Below, piece after piece: positions 53,898 to 63,500 of a DNA stretch of 64,000 nt. A model generated the notes under the pieces. The model had not been told where the DNA came from. It searched no databases and saw nothing but the letters and a program-made list of their open reading frames with translations. Each line of letters starts with the position of its first letter. Position 1 is the stretch's first letter. The position numbers were made by a program, and so were the translations under genes. The stretch comes from Spirochaeta lutea (lineage in GTDB: Bacteria; Spirochaetota; Spirochaetia; DSM-27196; Salinispiraceae). The DNA is taken from NCBI RefSeq assembly GCF_000758165.1, contig NZ_JNUP01000001.1, positions 40,477 to 104,476 on the forward strand, written 5' to 3'.

Positions 53898-53982
53898 ATT
53901 CAAACGGCAGCAACGGCTGCATAGGTGCTGGATTCCACTTTAAACTGAGCAGGGAACTGTTTGACAATTGGGTTCACTATAG

Positions 53983-54158
53983 GTATACAGGGTGCCTGGA
54001 GCATAAAACTCGGCTACCGGGAATAGCTGCCTCCTGACTGAATCGCAAATCGGTACGGGGTGCTTGAAGACAATGGAAAAACAGCGGGGAATTCCGCAAT
54101 TCAACCTCGTGCGCTGAACTGATGTCCACGCACGAGGTTCTTGTCCATGGATGGCTTT
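53983..54158. other. Gene-free stretch between the IS and the glycosidase-like gene
   Basis: About 175 bases with no convincing gene, terminator or repeat. A 63-codon minus-strand frame crosses it but has no start signal or recognisable product. Confidence 0.4.
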
Positions 54159-56402
54159 CTAATCCCATCCCGGTTCGGACAGCGGTACAAAATATCGAAG
54201 CTCCCCGTCGGGCATTACGGTCAATAACGACATGGCTTGTATTGTTTCACCTTGATACTCGAATTTGCGATCGCTGAAATTTGCAATCATTCGTAAACCC
54301 GAATCGAATTCCGTCATTTGAACCAGCTTATCGTCAGAAAGCCAGCTAAAATCCGTAAGCTGATCAAAACCGTGTTCCCGGTGTATGGGACTAAAGAATT
54401 CATAATTATGCAGAATACTATCCCCTTTTTCCGCAAGGCGATCACGATTTACATTGTAGAGCGGAACATCCAGGTACAACATCTGGGTCAACTGGAGCTC
54501 TTTGGTAACTTCCGGGAATTTAAACATATCCGCGCCCCAGTGATTGGTTACAAGCACTGAATCGTGGTGTATTGCCTCCAGCAACGGTATTCTGCTGGCA
54601 GCGTCGAAATACCGTCTTTTAAATACTTCAGGAAGAGGGACCCCCAGGAAATTAATAGCCGGGGCATCGGGGGGCCAGAATCCGCCGATATAATACTCGG
54701 AATTGCGGTCATTGAACTCCGCTGATTCCCAGGAAAAAGGTTGAGACAATCCCCATTCCGCAATAATAATTTCGGGAAGCATAAAGGGATTGGTACCTTC
54801 GCTTCCTACAATGAGTCCTCTGTCCTGCCGAAGCCAGCGCAGCCTTGTTTTTCTAAAATCGACAGCCTCTTCGCTACTCAACGGGAAATTGGTATTATAA
54901 TCTTCATAGATTTCTCCGGCGGCGTCACAATCAATAAAATAGAAGTTAAAATCAGCAATTCCCAGGTTTCCGTTTACCCGTTCACGAAAAACCTGCCAGG
55001 CAGCCTTTGGATTCAGATACCTGCCCTTTCCCGCAAATCCTTGATAATAACTACCGTCTGCGCGCTGAATTGTGCCGGTCTCGAACAGTTCTTGATTGAA
55101 CTGAGCGGTTTCCCAACTTTCCCCGGTTTCCCCTAGTGCTTCAGGGTGAATGCTATGATAGGAATCGTAGGGACCGATCAGGTATCCGGCCTCGGTTGCC
55201 GCTGCCACCGTTGCAGGAAGATTCCAGGGATTGTGCAGCCCCTCCACTGTAAGCCTTGCTCGCTCTATACCTAAATTCTTCAATTCATGGATAAAAGAGG
55301 GAGATACTCCCTGTCCCCAGGTTTCAATGGGTTTCAGATATTGGGGGAACATGTCGTAAAGAGTATCTGCACCAATGGTTCTGATCGCCTGACTAAGTCC
55401 CCGGGTCATTTGGCTCTTGGCGTAGGCGGAGGGCCATTCGCCGGCTGCAATTTCAGTTATATTGCTTTTGGTATCGTGGTCCATCAAATTCAGTAGTGCT
55501 TTGTGCTGTTCCGATCCGTCGGTCAATGCTTTGGCAAAGGGCTTCCATGAATCCGGTTTTATGTCTCTGGTAGAAAGTTCATCATATCCCCAGATATAAA
55601 ATTGAGCGGATCCCAACAGCCGTTCTGCGCCCTCTTGGGGAATTTGGCTTAGTTTTTCTTCTCCGCTTATGAACTGACCGCTCTCTAGGAGATAGCTGCG
55701 ATAGAGTCTTGCGGGAAGAAGCGGATCGCTGCCGTCTGTCCAAGCCAGGCGAAAGACCTTCTCTTCTTCGCCGAAACGATTTAAATACTGTTGCTCGATG
55801 GTAAAATTATGGTCATCAATCAGTAAATTGTTTCTAAAGGGCGTTTCGCAGATCCAGGCAATTGTTTCCTTTCCTGTGGTGAATCCCCATAGAGGAGATT
55901 CATAGAGCTCGTGATTGCCTTGGAGATACTCGGTCCACTCTTCGTCGGCCAGCGGCACGATCCTCCCGTTACCGAAGAGCCAGATAAAGGATAATTCTTC
56001 CGAGGCCTGGAATCCCGGCCAGGTCAGATGCTGTACCAAGGCGGATTTGAAGCTAATTCGAAGTTCCGACCCCTTAAGCTCAAACAGTACTTCCAGCTCC
56101 TTTTCTTTCTGTCGGAGTCGAATTAGTTCGTCGTTCTGTTCCCGTACTTCCCAAACTTGTTCGTTTATTCCACTGGATAACTGAAGCGACGTGCCGTCTT
56201 CTCTAAGAAGTAGCATCTCAAGGTTGTGTGGAGACACCAGTACTTTCTTCGCGGAATTTTCACCGGTAGTTCTTAGAAACAGATAATTCTCCAGGTTTAG
56301 CGGGGCTCCCCCGGCCGGTCTGTCCTGTTCTTCTTCACCCCCGGCAAATACCGAAAAAAGCATCAGGCAGCACAGCATCAAACTAAAAAGCTTCTTTTTC
56401 AT
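54159..56402 (-). CDS. Secreted glycoside-hydrolase-like protein
   Basis: 747 residues from ATG 56402 with AAAGGAG upstream; longer open frames continue into the divergent gene and are not used. MKKKLFSLMLCCLMLFSVFAGG is a signal peptide, probably cut after VFA. An N-terminal beta-rich domain (~30-280) precedes what looks like a TIM-barrel: LGIERARLTVEGLHNPWNLP, IADFNFYFIDCDAAGEIYEDY (candidate nucleophile Asp), and RGLIVGSEGTNPF (candidate acid Glu). TNHWGADMFKFPE and a short C-terminal beta part close the protein. This layout suggests a retaining alpha-glycosidase, possibly near GH101/GH66-like groups; family and substrate are not certain. Confidence 0.6.
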   Translation of the reverse strand: MKKKLFSLMLCCLMLFSVFAGGEEEQDRPAGGAPLNLENYLFLRTTGENSAKKVLVSPHNLEMLLLREDGTSLQLSSGINEQVWEVREQNDELIRLRQKEKELEVLFELKGSELRISFKSALVQHLTWPGFQASEELSFIWLFGNGRIVPLADEEWTEYLQGNHELYESPLWGFTTGKETIAWICETPFRNNLLIDDHNFTIEQQYLNRFGEEEKVFRLAWTDGSDPLLPARLYRSYLLESGQFISGEEKLSQIPQEGAERLLGSAQFYIWGYDELSTRDIKPDSWKPFAKALTDGSEQHKALLNLMDHDTKSNITEIAAGEWPSAYAKSQMTRGLSQAIRTIGADTLYDMFPQYLKPIETWGQGVSPSFIHELKNLGIERARLTVEGLHNPWNLPATVAAATEAGYLIGPYDSYHSIHPEALGETGESWETAQFNQELFETGTIQRADGSYYQGFAGKGRYLNPKAAWQVFRERVNGNLGIADFNFYFIDCDAAGEIYEDYNTNFPLSSEEAVDFRKTRLRWLRQDRGLIVGSEGTNPFMLPEIIIAEWGLSQPFSWESAEFNDRNSEYYIGGFWPPDAPAINFLGVPLPEVFKRRYFDAASRIPLLEAIHHDSVLVTNHWGADMFKFPEVTKELQLTQMLYLDVPLYNVNRDRLAEKGDSILHNYEFFSPIHREHGFDQLTDFSWLSDDKLVQMTEFDSGLRMIANFSDRKFEYQGETIQAMSLLTVMPDGELRYFVPLSEPGWD

Positions 56403-56493
56403 ACACACTCCTTTGATCCCCCAATTCTCAGGAGATCTCTTAGTTATGTGCCGAAGGCTATTCCGGAAATAGTACAAAACTTTGGTCGAATTT

Positions 56494-56510
56494 TGACAAC
56501 ATTGTGACAA
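56494..56510 (+). promoter_or_regulatory. Direct repeat in the glycosidase/two-component intergenic region
   Basis: TGACAA occurs at 56494-56499 and 56505-56510, an exact 11-base period (one helical turn). OmpR/PhoB-family dimers bind tandem half-sites with this spacing. It lies between the divergent glycosidase-like gene and the response regulator, and could control either. The assignment is inference. Confidence 0.45.
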
Positions 56511-56571
56511 GTACGCGTTTCGGAAACAGGGAATATCCATTTTCTTTTCAAGATATGCTATATTCCCAAGG

Positions 56572-57273
56572 GTGGGGTCCCAAAAGCATATAGCGGTTAT
56601 CGATGATGACCGTTCAATTCGCAACAATCTTTCTTTGGCTCTTCTGGATGAGGGTTACAGAGTTTCGACCTTTGACGGCGCTCAACGGGCAATCAAATCA
56701 CTGGAAGCAGAGCCTCCGCATGTTATTATTCTGGATATTCTTATGCCCCGGATGGATGGTTTGGAATTCTGCCGCAGTTGGAGAGAAAACCATAAGGATA
56801 CTTCCATCATCTTTTTGTCTTCCCTTACCTCCGAAGAAGATAAAATTGAGGCCCTGTTAACCGGGGGAGATGATTACCTTTCCAAACCCTTTTCCCTGAA
56901 AGAGCTTCTTATTCGGGTTGACGTTTGTCTGCGCAGGATACAGTGGATGTCGGAAATTCCGACAATAACCGGGGGCAAGCAGGACCATGAAATACTATCG
57001 CTGGATAAAGAACGCTGGCGAGCTTGGCTCCAAGGTAATGAACTCTCACTGACGGTATCGGAATTTCGCATTCTTACGGCGCTATCTCATCGACCCGGCC
57101 AAATTTTTACCCGGGAAATGATTTGTAATGCCGCATACCCTCAAGATCCCTATGTTTCGGAGCGCAATGTAGACGCCCATATCCGAAGAATCAGAAAAAA
57201 AATTTCCGCGTTATCTCCCGGCACGGATTTGATTGAAACCGTCTACGGCCTAGGGTATAGGTTCATGGAATGA
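56572..57273 (+). CDS. OmpR-family response regulator
   Basis: 233 residues, GTG start at 56572; no clear Shine-Dalgarno site and a short leader. Receiver domain: IAVIDDDRSIRNNL (acidic pocket), phospho-Asp55 in VIILDILMPRMDG, FLSSL (Ser/Thr switch) and DDYLSKPFSLKELL (Lys). The C-terminal winged helix has LSLTVSEFRILTALSHRPGQIFTREMI, YPQDPYVSERNVDAHIRRIRKKI and VYGLGYRF. It overlaps the kinase gene by 4 bases. A CreB/PhoB-type regulator of nearby genes is likely. Confidence 0.95.
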   Translation: MGSQKHIAVIDDDRSIRNNLSLALLDEGYRVSTFDGAQRAIKSLEAEPPHVIILDILMPRMDGLEFCRSWRENHKDTSIIFLSSLTSEEDKIEALLTGGDDYLSKPFSLKELLIRVDVCLRRIQWMSEIPTITGGKQDHEILSLDKERWRAWLQGNELSLTVSEFRILTALSHRPGQIFTREMICNAAYPQDPYVSERNVDAHIRRIRKKISALSPGTDLIETVYGLGYRFME

Positions 57274-58664
57274 ATCGATCTTCGCGTATCACTATCAATT
57301 GGTTATTTGCCCTGCTCATTACGGCCATACTCTTGTTTCCCGGAATTCTGGTGTTTTATTTGGAACGGCAAAACACAAAGGATCTTATCCGACACGGTAT
57401 GCTTACCAGTATACTCACCCGTTACGTCGTTCAGTATTCGGTCAGTCACGGAGTATTTCTTCCCGTTGATCTGATTCCTAGAATGCTCGTGAACCAACGG
57501 ATTCAGATCTATTCTTCCCAGGGTACCCTTCTCGATGACAGCGGCTGGATTTACACGGAAGAGCTTGATTTGTACAACGATTCGCACCCAGAAGCCCGGC
57601 AGGATTTCACCGTAACACCGGAGGCCCCTTCAAAAGGGACGCTGTATCGCCGCTATTTATATGTTCGTAAGGAATTTCCCTCGCATTCCCCCCTGAAGGG
57701 GTATGTTGTGGCAATAAGCGACAAAGCGGAAGTCATGGCTCGAAAGGATGCGATTCAGAATCTTGTTTATATTTATATGTTTTGCGCATTAGGCGCCTCT
57801 GCCGGTATTGTCTATGTACTTCATAAAAGCATTACCGATCCACTTCGAAAACTGGTCGCTTGCATTAGTTCTGGAGATGCCGAGTCAAAGGAGTTGGAAA
57901 AACTAACCCTCCGTCCCGATGAATTGGGAAAAATAGCCGCAGAATACCGGAACAACAGAAAGGCGTTGCTTGAAGAACACGGACGCTACATCAATTTTAG
58001 TGCAGATATTATGCACGAACTAAAGAATCCTATAAGCGGAATCCGGTCGGGCCTGGAATTTCTTTTGGGAAAAACAATACGACCCGGACGAAGGGACAAA
58101 ATCCGCCTATTACTGGAAGAAAGTGCAAGACTCGATCTCCTGCTGAACTCGATCCACGAGCTGGGAAAGTATGAAACCCCCATGACGAGCATAAGCGAAG
58201 TAACAGACATCAGATGTGACCCCATAAAAATCCTCAAAAACCTGGTTGATTTTTACGGCAGTGACAATCTTATTCAGGAATCAGAATGCAGAACGGGAGA
58301 AATACAAATTAATCTCCCGGCTGATGATTTCGGCAGGGTGCTGCGTAATCTTGTGGATAACGCGCTGGAGTATTCCCCAGCCGGATATCCACCCCGTTTG
58401 ATTTGTGGCGCAAAAGCGGATGGTTTATTAATTCAGGTTATTGACCGGGGCCCGGGTGTTCCCCGGGAAGAACGAGAGAAAATATTCTCGCGCTTCTACA
58501 GTTCCAGAACAGGCGAACCGGCGAGTAAGCACAGCGGACTGGGCCTGACCATAGCCAAAAGCATAGTCCGAAGATCCGGAGGCACAATACGTTGTAAGGA
58601 AAATCCGAAAGGTGGGACCGTGTTTGAAATCTATCTTCCGCTGAGCTCAAATCACCCGGATTAA
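57270..58664 (+). CDS. Sensor histidine kinase
   Basis: 464 residues. TM1 at ~9-30 and TM2 at ~164-184 bracket a ~130-residue extracytoplasmic sensor domain. A HAMP-like segment follows (SITDPLRKLVACI). His249 in INFSADIMHELKNPISGIRSG is the phosphorylated residue. The ATPase has LRNLVDNALEYSP (N box), DRGPGVPREEREKIFSRFY (G1/F) and HSGLGLTIAKSIV (G2). The overall pattern is CreC/BaeS-like. An inverted repeat TCACCCGG / CCGGGTGA spans its stop (58652-58688) and may act in termination. The ligand is unknown; a sugar or envelope signal would fit the adjacent secreted enzyme. Confidence 0.95.
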   Translation: MNRSSRITINWLFALLITAILLFPGILVFYLERQNTKDLIRHGMLTSILTRYVVQYSVSHGVFLPVDLIPRMLVNQRIQIYSSQGTLLDDSGWIYTEELDLYNDSHPEARQDFTVTPEAPSKGTLYRRYLYVRKEFPSHSPLKGYVVAISDKAEVMARKDAIQNLVYIYMFCALGASAGIVYVLHKSITDPLRKLVACISSGDAESKELEKLTLRPDELGKIAAEYRNNRKALLEEHGRYINFSADIMHELKNPISGIRSGLEFLLGKTIRPGRRDKIRLLLEESARLDLLLNSIHELGKYETPMTSISEVTDIRCDPIKILKNLVDFYGSDNLIQESECRTGEIQINLPADDFGRVLRNLVDNALEYSPAGYPPRLICGAKADGLLIQVIDRGPGVPREEREKIFSRFYSSRTGEPASKHSGLGLTIAKSIVRRSGGTIRCKENPKGGTVFEIYLPLSSNHPD

Positions 58665-58883
58665 AAATCCAAAGACATTCCCGGGTGATAATCGCCGGCA
58701 ATTTATTATTCTTGGTCTAGCGATAATTGTGCACCAAAAGAAGATCAAGTGTAATAGTCGGAATCTTCAGATTGAGGCAAAAGGAATTTGCGCAAGATAT
58801 TTGACACTACCAAAGGTTTTTACGGGGCCGGCTTCGTTACGCCGCTTACCTCAGGAGCTTTGTATGCGTTATTTTGCTCGGAT
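58665..58883. other. Intergenic stretch, no gene seen
   Basis: About 220 bases between the kinase and the convergent lipoprotein gene. A 71-codon plus-strand frame (58729-58944) overlaps the lipoprotein gene's end and lacks a ribosome site, so it is not called. No terminator beyond the inverted repeat at the kinase stop. Confidence 0.4.
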
Positions 58884-59387
58884 TCAAATAGTCAGAGGTT
58901 TTAGTGAATTAATGTCCACATTTTCTGGAAGGTCAAAATCCTGAATAAGTTCCGTTTTAAATCTTTCGAAGTCATATTCAATTAATAAATCTCCAGATAC
59001 GAAAATCGAAAGATTAAGAGTCGGTTGAGTATTAAAGCTCCCGAGGTATGTGACGGAATTGGGTGATATTTCAATTATGGTCATCAAGTATAGTGGGATA
59101 GCAATGTCTGCTTTTGCATATCCACTTTTACCTTGGATGTAGTAAATTGCATATTTTCCTTCTGGTACGTCTTTGACCGAGAGTTTGTTGCTTTTAGGTA
59201 ATGTGATTCTAGTTGTTGCGGAAGTTTCTAAATTTTTGAGGAAGAAATGATAATTATACTTTGATACATGTGCGGCAACATATCCTCTTTTCTCATCAAT
59301 TCTTTTGGTGCCGAAACCTAATGTCGCACAACTAGACAGCAAAATTGTAATTAGCAAGACTAAAACTATGGTAGATTTAATTTTCAT
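58884..59387 (-). CDS. AT-rich lipoprotein with PxGxY motif (DUF2846-like)
   Basis: 167 residues. MKIKSTIVLVLLITILLSSCATLG is a lipoprotein signal with lipobox LSSC. The mature protein is beta-rich and contains VKDVPEGKYAIYYIQG, the pattern of DUF2846-like proteins (a Pro-x-Gly-x-Tyr turn between strands). The gene is strongly AT-rich compared with the operons to the left. Its start overlaps the end of the upstream gene by 11 bases. Function unknown; envelope location inferred. Confidence 0.75.
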   Translation of the reverse strand: MKIKSTIVLVLLITILLSSCATLGFGTKRIDEKRGYVAAHVSKYNYHFFLKNLETSATTRITLPKSNKLSVKDVPEGKYAIYYIQGKSGYAKADIAIPLYLMTIIEISPNSVTYLGSFNTQPTLNLSIFVSGDLLIEYDFERFKTELIQDFDLPENVDINSLKPLTI

Positions 59388-59805
59388 TATTCGTCCTCAA
59401 GAAGTAATAATCTTGAATTTGTACATAGTTGCTTAAGTTATCAGGTTGTGTGTTTGAAAAAATTGTTCGATTCTTATTTAATGCTGTTTCGATTTCAATA
59501 TTTAAATATGCATTTTCATTTGCTTCTAGCGTTACTAGTTCCACCTTCCAGGGTGAATAATCTGGTGAATTTTTAAAGACCTTATCATTAAAATAGATCA
59601 AATACTCGCCAGGAGGTAATTCAAGAACAATGTATTCTTCTGCTTGAAACGTTATTTCTATCGATTGATTTATGATTACTGTTGATTCAATACCGTTGGC
59701 TTCTAATGGAGCCTTATCTCGGTAAATTGTAAGGGTCTGAGAATATAATATTGATGTTAGAAAAAAGAGCACTATTGCAAATAAGAATAATGATTTATTT
59801 TTCAT
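59377..59805 (-). CDS. AT-rich exported protein with PxGxY motif
   Basis: 142 residues from ATG 59805 (MKNKSLFLFAIVLFFLTSIL), a signal peptide without a lipobox Cys, cut probably near LYSQ; an in-frame start 7 codons upstream is less likely. YIVLELPPGEYLIYFND resembles the VPEGKYAIYY segment of the downstream lipoprotein, so the two may be diverged paralogues or partners. AT-rich, and overlapping the lipoprotein gene. Function unknown. Confidence 0.7.
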   Translation of the reverse strand: MKNKSLFLFAIVLFFLTSILYSQTLTIYRDKAPLEANGIESTVIINQSIEITFQAEEYIVLELPPGEYLIYFNDKVFKNSPDYSPWKVELVTLEANENAYLNIEIETALNKNRTIFSNTQPDNLSNYVQIQDYYFLRTNNEN

Positions 59806-60039
59806 ATTAGTATATGACATCTCCAAATTATTAATATTTTATCTGTAAATATATAAAAAGTCAACATAATGAGGCTGTAGAAAAAGTCCCTGCAACCAGC
59901 AATCATTCTACCCGGACAAGCCTTTATAGGCAAAACAAAAAATGACCGTATTTTAATAGAACGAATACGCCACTCTGTGTTTCCAGATTGCACTGGGAAT
60001 CTCCAGGATGCCCCTCTTTGCTTTTCTACTGCCACGCGC
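59806..60039. other. AT-rich gap before the second IS
   Basis: About 230 bases with no supported gene. A stretch at ~59871 (GAGGCTGTAGAAAAAGTCC) recalls terminal sequences of some IS families, but no partner repeat or transposase fragment is seen, so it is left unassigned. Confidence 0.4.
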
Positions 60040-60085
60040 TGTGCCAAGAAAGTTGTCACACAATCTTAGTAGAGAGGAGTGACAA

Positions 60086-60574
60086 ATGCAGCGATACAGT
60101 AAGCAGTTTCGGAATGCGATTCTTCAGAAGATGATCAGACCAGAAAAGAGATCTGCCCCGGATTTAGCCGCTGAATACGGTGTTTCAGCAGCCACGATAT
60201 ATGGCTGGAAGTCCAAGCTGAAAGACGGTACCCTTAATCTTATGGCAGATGACGTTTCAAACAAGGACCGAAGTCCCTCAGAGAAGTTCGCCTTAGTCCT
60301 TGAGGCCCGCAGAATTCCAGAAGAGGAGTACGGCGAATGGCTTCGTCGAAATGGTCTACATTCAGAGCATATAACGCTCTGGGAACAGGAGTTGCGATCG
60401 ACTTTGGACAATGATTCTGGCGCTCACGATCAGCAGCTGAAGGATGTTCGAAAAGAGCTGAAGCAGAAGAACAAGGAACTGCAACGCAAAGAGAAGGCCA
60501 TAGCCGAAATGGCTACCATAATCGCTCTTCAAAAAAAAACTGCACTTCTTTTTCCGGATCACGAGGACGAATGA
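60086..60574 (+). CDS. IS transposase OrfA
   Basis: 162 residues. RYSKQFRNAILQKMIRPEKRSAPDLAAEYGVSAATIYGWKSKL is a helix-turn-helix DNA-binding domain. A second helical region (SEKFALVLEARRIPEEEYGEWLRRNGLH, in part) resembles the extended OrfA of certain IS3-like elements, and a coiled coil (KELKQKNKELQRKEKAIAEM) follows. AGAGGAG lies before ATG 60086. Its TGA stop overlaps the orfB start as ATGA, so no frameshift is needed. Confidence 0.88.
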   Translation: MQRYSKQFRNAILQKMIRPEKRSAPDLAAEYGVSAATIYGWKSKLKDGTLNLMADDVSNKDRSPSEKFALVLEARRIPEEEYGEWLRRNGLHSEHITLWEQELRSTLDNDSGAHDQQLKDVRKELKQKNKELQRKEKAIAEMATIIALQKKTALLFPDHEDE

Positions 60575-63500
60575 CTCACCCGGAGATAAAGAAGCAGGTC
60601 GTATCCGACATTTCCAAGGCCGTTTCTCAGGGGGCTGCATTGCATAAGTGCTGTGATGCTATCGGTCTGCATCCTCGGACATATCGGCGCTGGTGCAGGA
60701 CCACTGAGGATAAGCGGAAAGGGGCGAAGCGCACCAACAAGCGGGCTCTGAGTGCAGACGAGAAAGACCAGATTGTTGCGGTCTGCTGTTCCAAACGATT
60801 TCAGGATAAGAACCCCTATGAGATTGTTGCAATTCTCTTAGAGGAAGGTATTTATATAGCCAGCCCAAGGACATACTATCGGGTCTTGAAGGAACGAGGG
60901 CTCCTGATTCATCGAGGAAACTCACGGGCGCCTCGCAAGTCATATACTCCTCCCGAGCTCAAAGCAACTGGCCCGGATCAGGTTTATGCATGGGACATAA
61001 CCTGGAGTGCGCTTGGACTCCACAACCCATCGGAGATGGTGAAGGGGGCACGAGTGTAATTGGAATATATCTTGTGAAGGCAAGGAGGTGAAACCGAAGA
61101 TATCCGCCTTTCGTTGCGGAAAGGCGAGAGCCGAAGCGGGGGTGACCTGCTGCACACTGGCAGGGTGACCGAGCCCGTGGGAAAAGGGATGTGAGGCGAA
61201 GTCGTTACGCCAAGATGCACCCCCAGGCTGAGCGTTGGAAGGTTGAGGAACACGAACCGATTAACTCGCATCTGAGAGCTGAAATGTCGCTACCACCTAC
61301 ACGGCTTAAAAGGTGGTGGTATAGGGAACTGGAGAACATCCATGTCTTCGGAACCGGCACACATGGAACATAAGTATGGTTCCACGGAAGCCACCACAGG
61401 AAGTGCGCAGCGAAGCCTGTTGGCTATACTCCGACTTGCGAAACGCAAGGATAAAGACTGCGATCGGCAACCTCACCAATGCGACTGAGTCCAATTACGC
61501 AAACCAAGGAAGGCTTGTACGGAATGCCAAGGGAGTGTGGCCCCGATGACCTGCAAGCTGGCGGAGCCTTCGTAGTAGTCCGCGGCGGAGAAAGACCGTT
61601 ACATGGCGAAGGAAGGCAGTTCAGGCGGCTTAATCCGCACATTATCTGACCAGAGAGAGGTGAAGACCTTTGATAATCAGTGAAATGCAGAGCAAGCTGG
61701 CAACATGGTCGGCATCCAATCCGCACAGGCGGTTCGACCGGATGCTCCGACTCATCGCTCAATGGGAATGGCTCCATGAAGCGGCGCGCATCACTCTTTC
61801 CAGTAAAGGGACGCACACCGCCGGTACTGACGGAGTACACAAAGCCGAAATCGAGCGGAACCTCGACCAGTATCTGGAGGAGATCCGTCACGACCTGCTT
61901 GCGGGAGATTATGAGCCGCAACCGGCTCGGCGCGTGTACATACCGAAGCCGAATGGAAAACAACGTCCGTTGGGCATCCCAACCTTGCGCGACCGAATCG
62001 TACAACGGGCAATGCTGATGGCGATGAAACCAATATGGGAGAGCGATTTTCATCGCCTTTCGTACGGTTTCCGACCGGAACGCAGTGTTCACCATGCGAT
62101 ACGGACCGTACAACTACTGCTGCAAGATGGCACGCACGAAGCTGGCCGCTGGGTCATCGAAGGTGACCTCTCGAGCTACTTCGATACAGTGCACCATAAG
62201 AAGCTGATGCGGTGCGTGCGAGGACGGATTCGAGACCAGCGCTTTACGGCGCTTCTGTGGAGGTTTCTGAAAGCAGGACATATCGACAAAGGGTTGTTCC
62301 GTGCGGCCGAAGAAGGTGTCCCTCAAGGAGGGGTGCTATCACCACTTCTGTCCAACATCATGCTCAACGAGTTTGACCAATGGATGGATCGACACTATGT
62401 GGGCAAGAAGGCTCGCAAGGATCGGTGGTACTGGAATCGCACAATCACGGAGCAGCGTCCCATCGCACTACGTGAAGGACGAACCTGGATTCCGGCTGTT
62501 GCGTACTGCCGGTACGCCGATGACTTTATACTCATCGTCAAAGGCACAAAGGGTGACGCTGAGTCGATCCGCGAGTTGGTTCGGCAGTTCCTCGAGGATG
62601 AACTCTCACTGACGCTCAACATGGATAAAACCCATGTCACGCATGTCAACGACGGTTTTGTCTTTCTTGGACACCGGATCATCAGAAAACGTGGGCCACG
62701 AGGTACCATGCGCACGGTCACAACCATACCGTGGGAAAAGTATCGAGCGTTTGCGCGTTCGATTGCCGATGAACTCTCGCGAGATTACAGCGAGAACAAG
62801 ATCGCAATGGTAGAACGCCTGAACAGCCGACTGGCAGGATGGGCAAATTTCTACCGATACACTGATTTCACCGCTACGATCTACGCGAAGCTGGACAGGA
62901 TCGCGTTCTGGAAACTGGCTCACTGGCTGGCACGGAAGTATAAGACGTCCATCAAGCAATTGATGAAACGGAACGTCCGCAGGCCTAAACCGGGAATGGC
63001 AAAGACTTGGGTGCTTTTCGGTCGTAGCCCTAACGATGTCGTATGTGGTGTGTCACTCAGGAGGCTGATAACCAGCCCAAAAGGTCAATTCAGGTGGCGA
63101 AACCCAGAAACCAACCCGTACCTACCAAGGACGGAACAACGGAACACCGTCACCTCTCGCTACAGGGATGTTGCGATGGCCATGAGCCATGCTTGAATGG
63201 AGAGCCGTATGCGCTGAGAGGTGCACGTACGGTTCGGAGAGGAGAAGCAGGGAAATAGTTCGACTACGCCCTGCTTCTTACTCTACTACCATCAATGGTA
63301 AACGGACTTTTCTGGTACGTCTATTCGGTTGAAGATATCTGGACACGGGAGATCGTTGGCTGGACCATCCACAACGAAGAGAGTGCCGAGCATGCAATCG
63401 CGCTATTCAACTCGATAAAGACTAGACGTAATCTCAAAGGAACGTGGATACATTCTGATAACGGTAATCCAATGCGAGGAGCAACTCTGGCTGTGATGCT

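Larger units (their letters stand above)
52713..53982 (+). mobile_element. IS3-family insertion sequence (~1.27 kb), transposase broken by two stops
   Basis: Left end TATAATGAGCCC (52713-52724) and right end GGGTTCACTATAG (53970-53982) are imperfect inverted repeats, and similarity continues inward (GACAGATTC left against the complement of AACTGTTTGACA right). Between them lie overlapping orfA and orfB of an IS3-type DDE transposase. The exact outer base and any target duplication could not be settled. A second copy of the right end lies at 50218-50275. Confidence 0.85.
61007..63286 (+). ncRNA. Group II intron (2280 nt) inserted in IS orfB
   Basis: The 5' end is GTGCG (61007-61011), the group II consensus GUGYG. 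The 3' end is CTCTAC (AY rule), preceded by domain VI (stem GAAGCAGGG / CCCTGCTTC) and domain V. Intron RNA domains I-IV occupy 61007-61669, with the reverse transcriptase in domain IV. Orientation is the same as the host gene, as required for splicing. Candidate EBS loops could not be matched confidently to the upstream exon by eye. Confidence 0.92.

Noticed and set aside
58729..58944. 71-codon plus-strand frame after the histidine kinase
   Set aside because: No Shine-Dalgarno sequence, overlaps the convergent lipoprotein gene, no recognisable product.
59802..60059. 85-codon minus-strand frame and an IS-terminus-like GAGGCTGTAGAAAAAG at ~59871
   Set aside because: The frame runs through the left IS repeat and has no signal or family; a single IS-like motif without its partner is not enough to call an element.
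61060..61669. Small frames on both strands between the intron 5' end and the reverse transcriptase
   Set aside because: This stretch is explained as structured group II intron RNA (domains I-IV).
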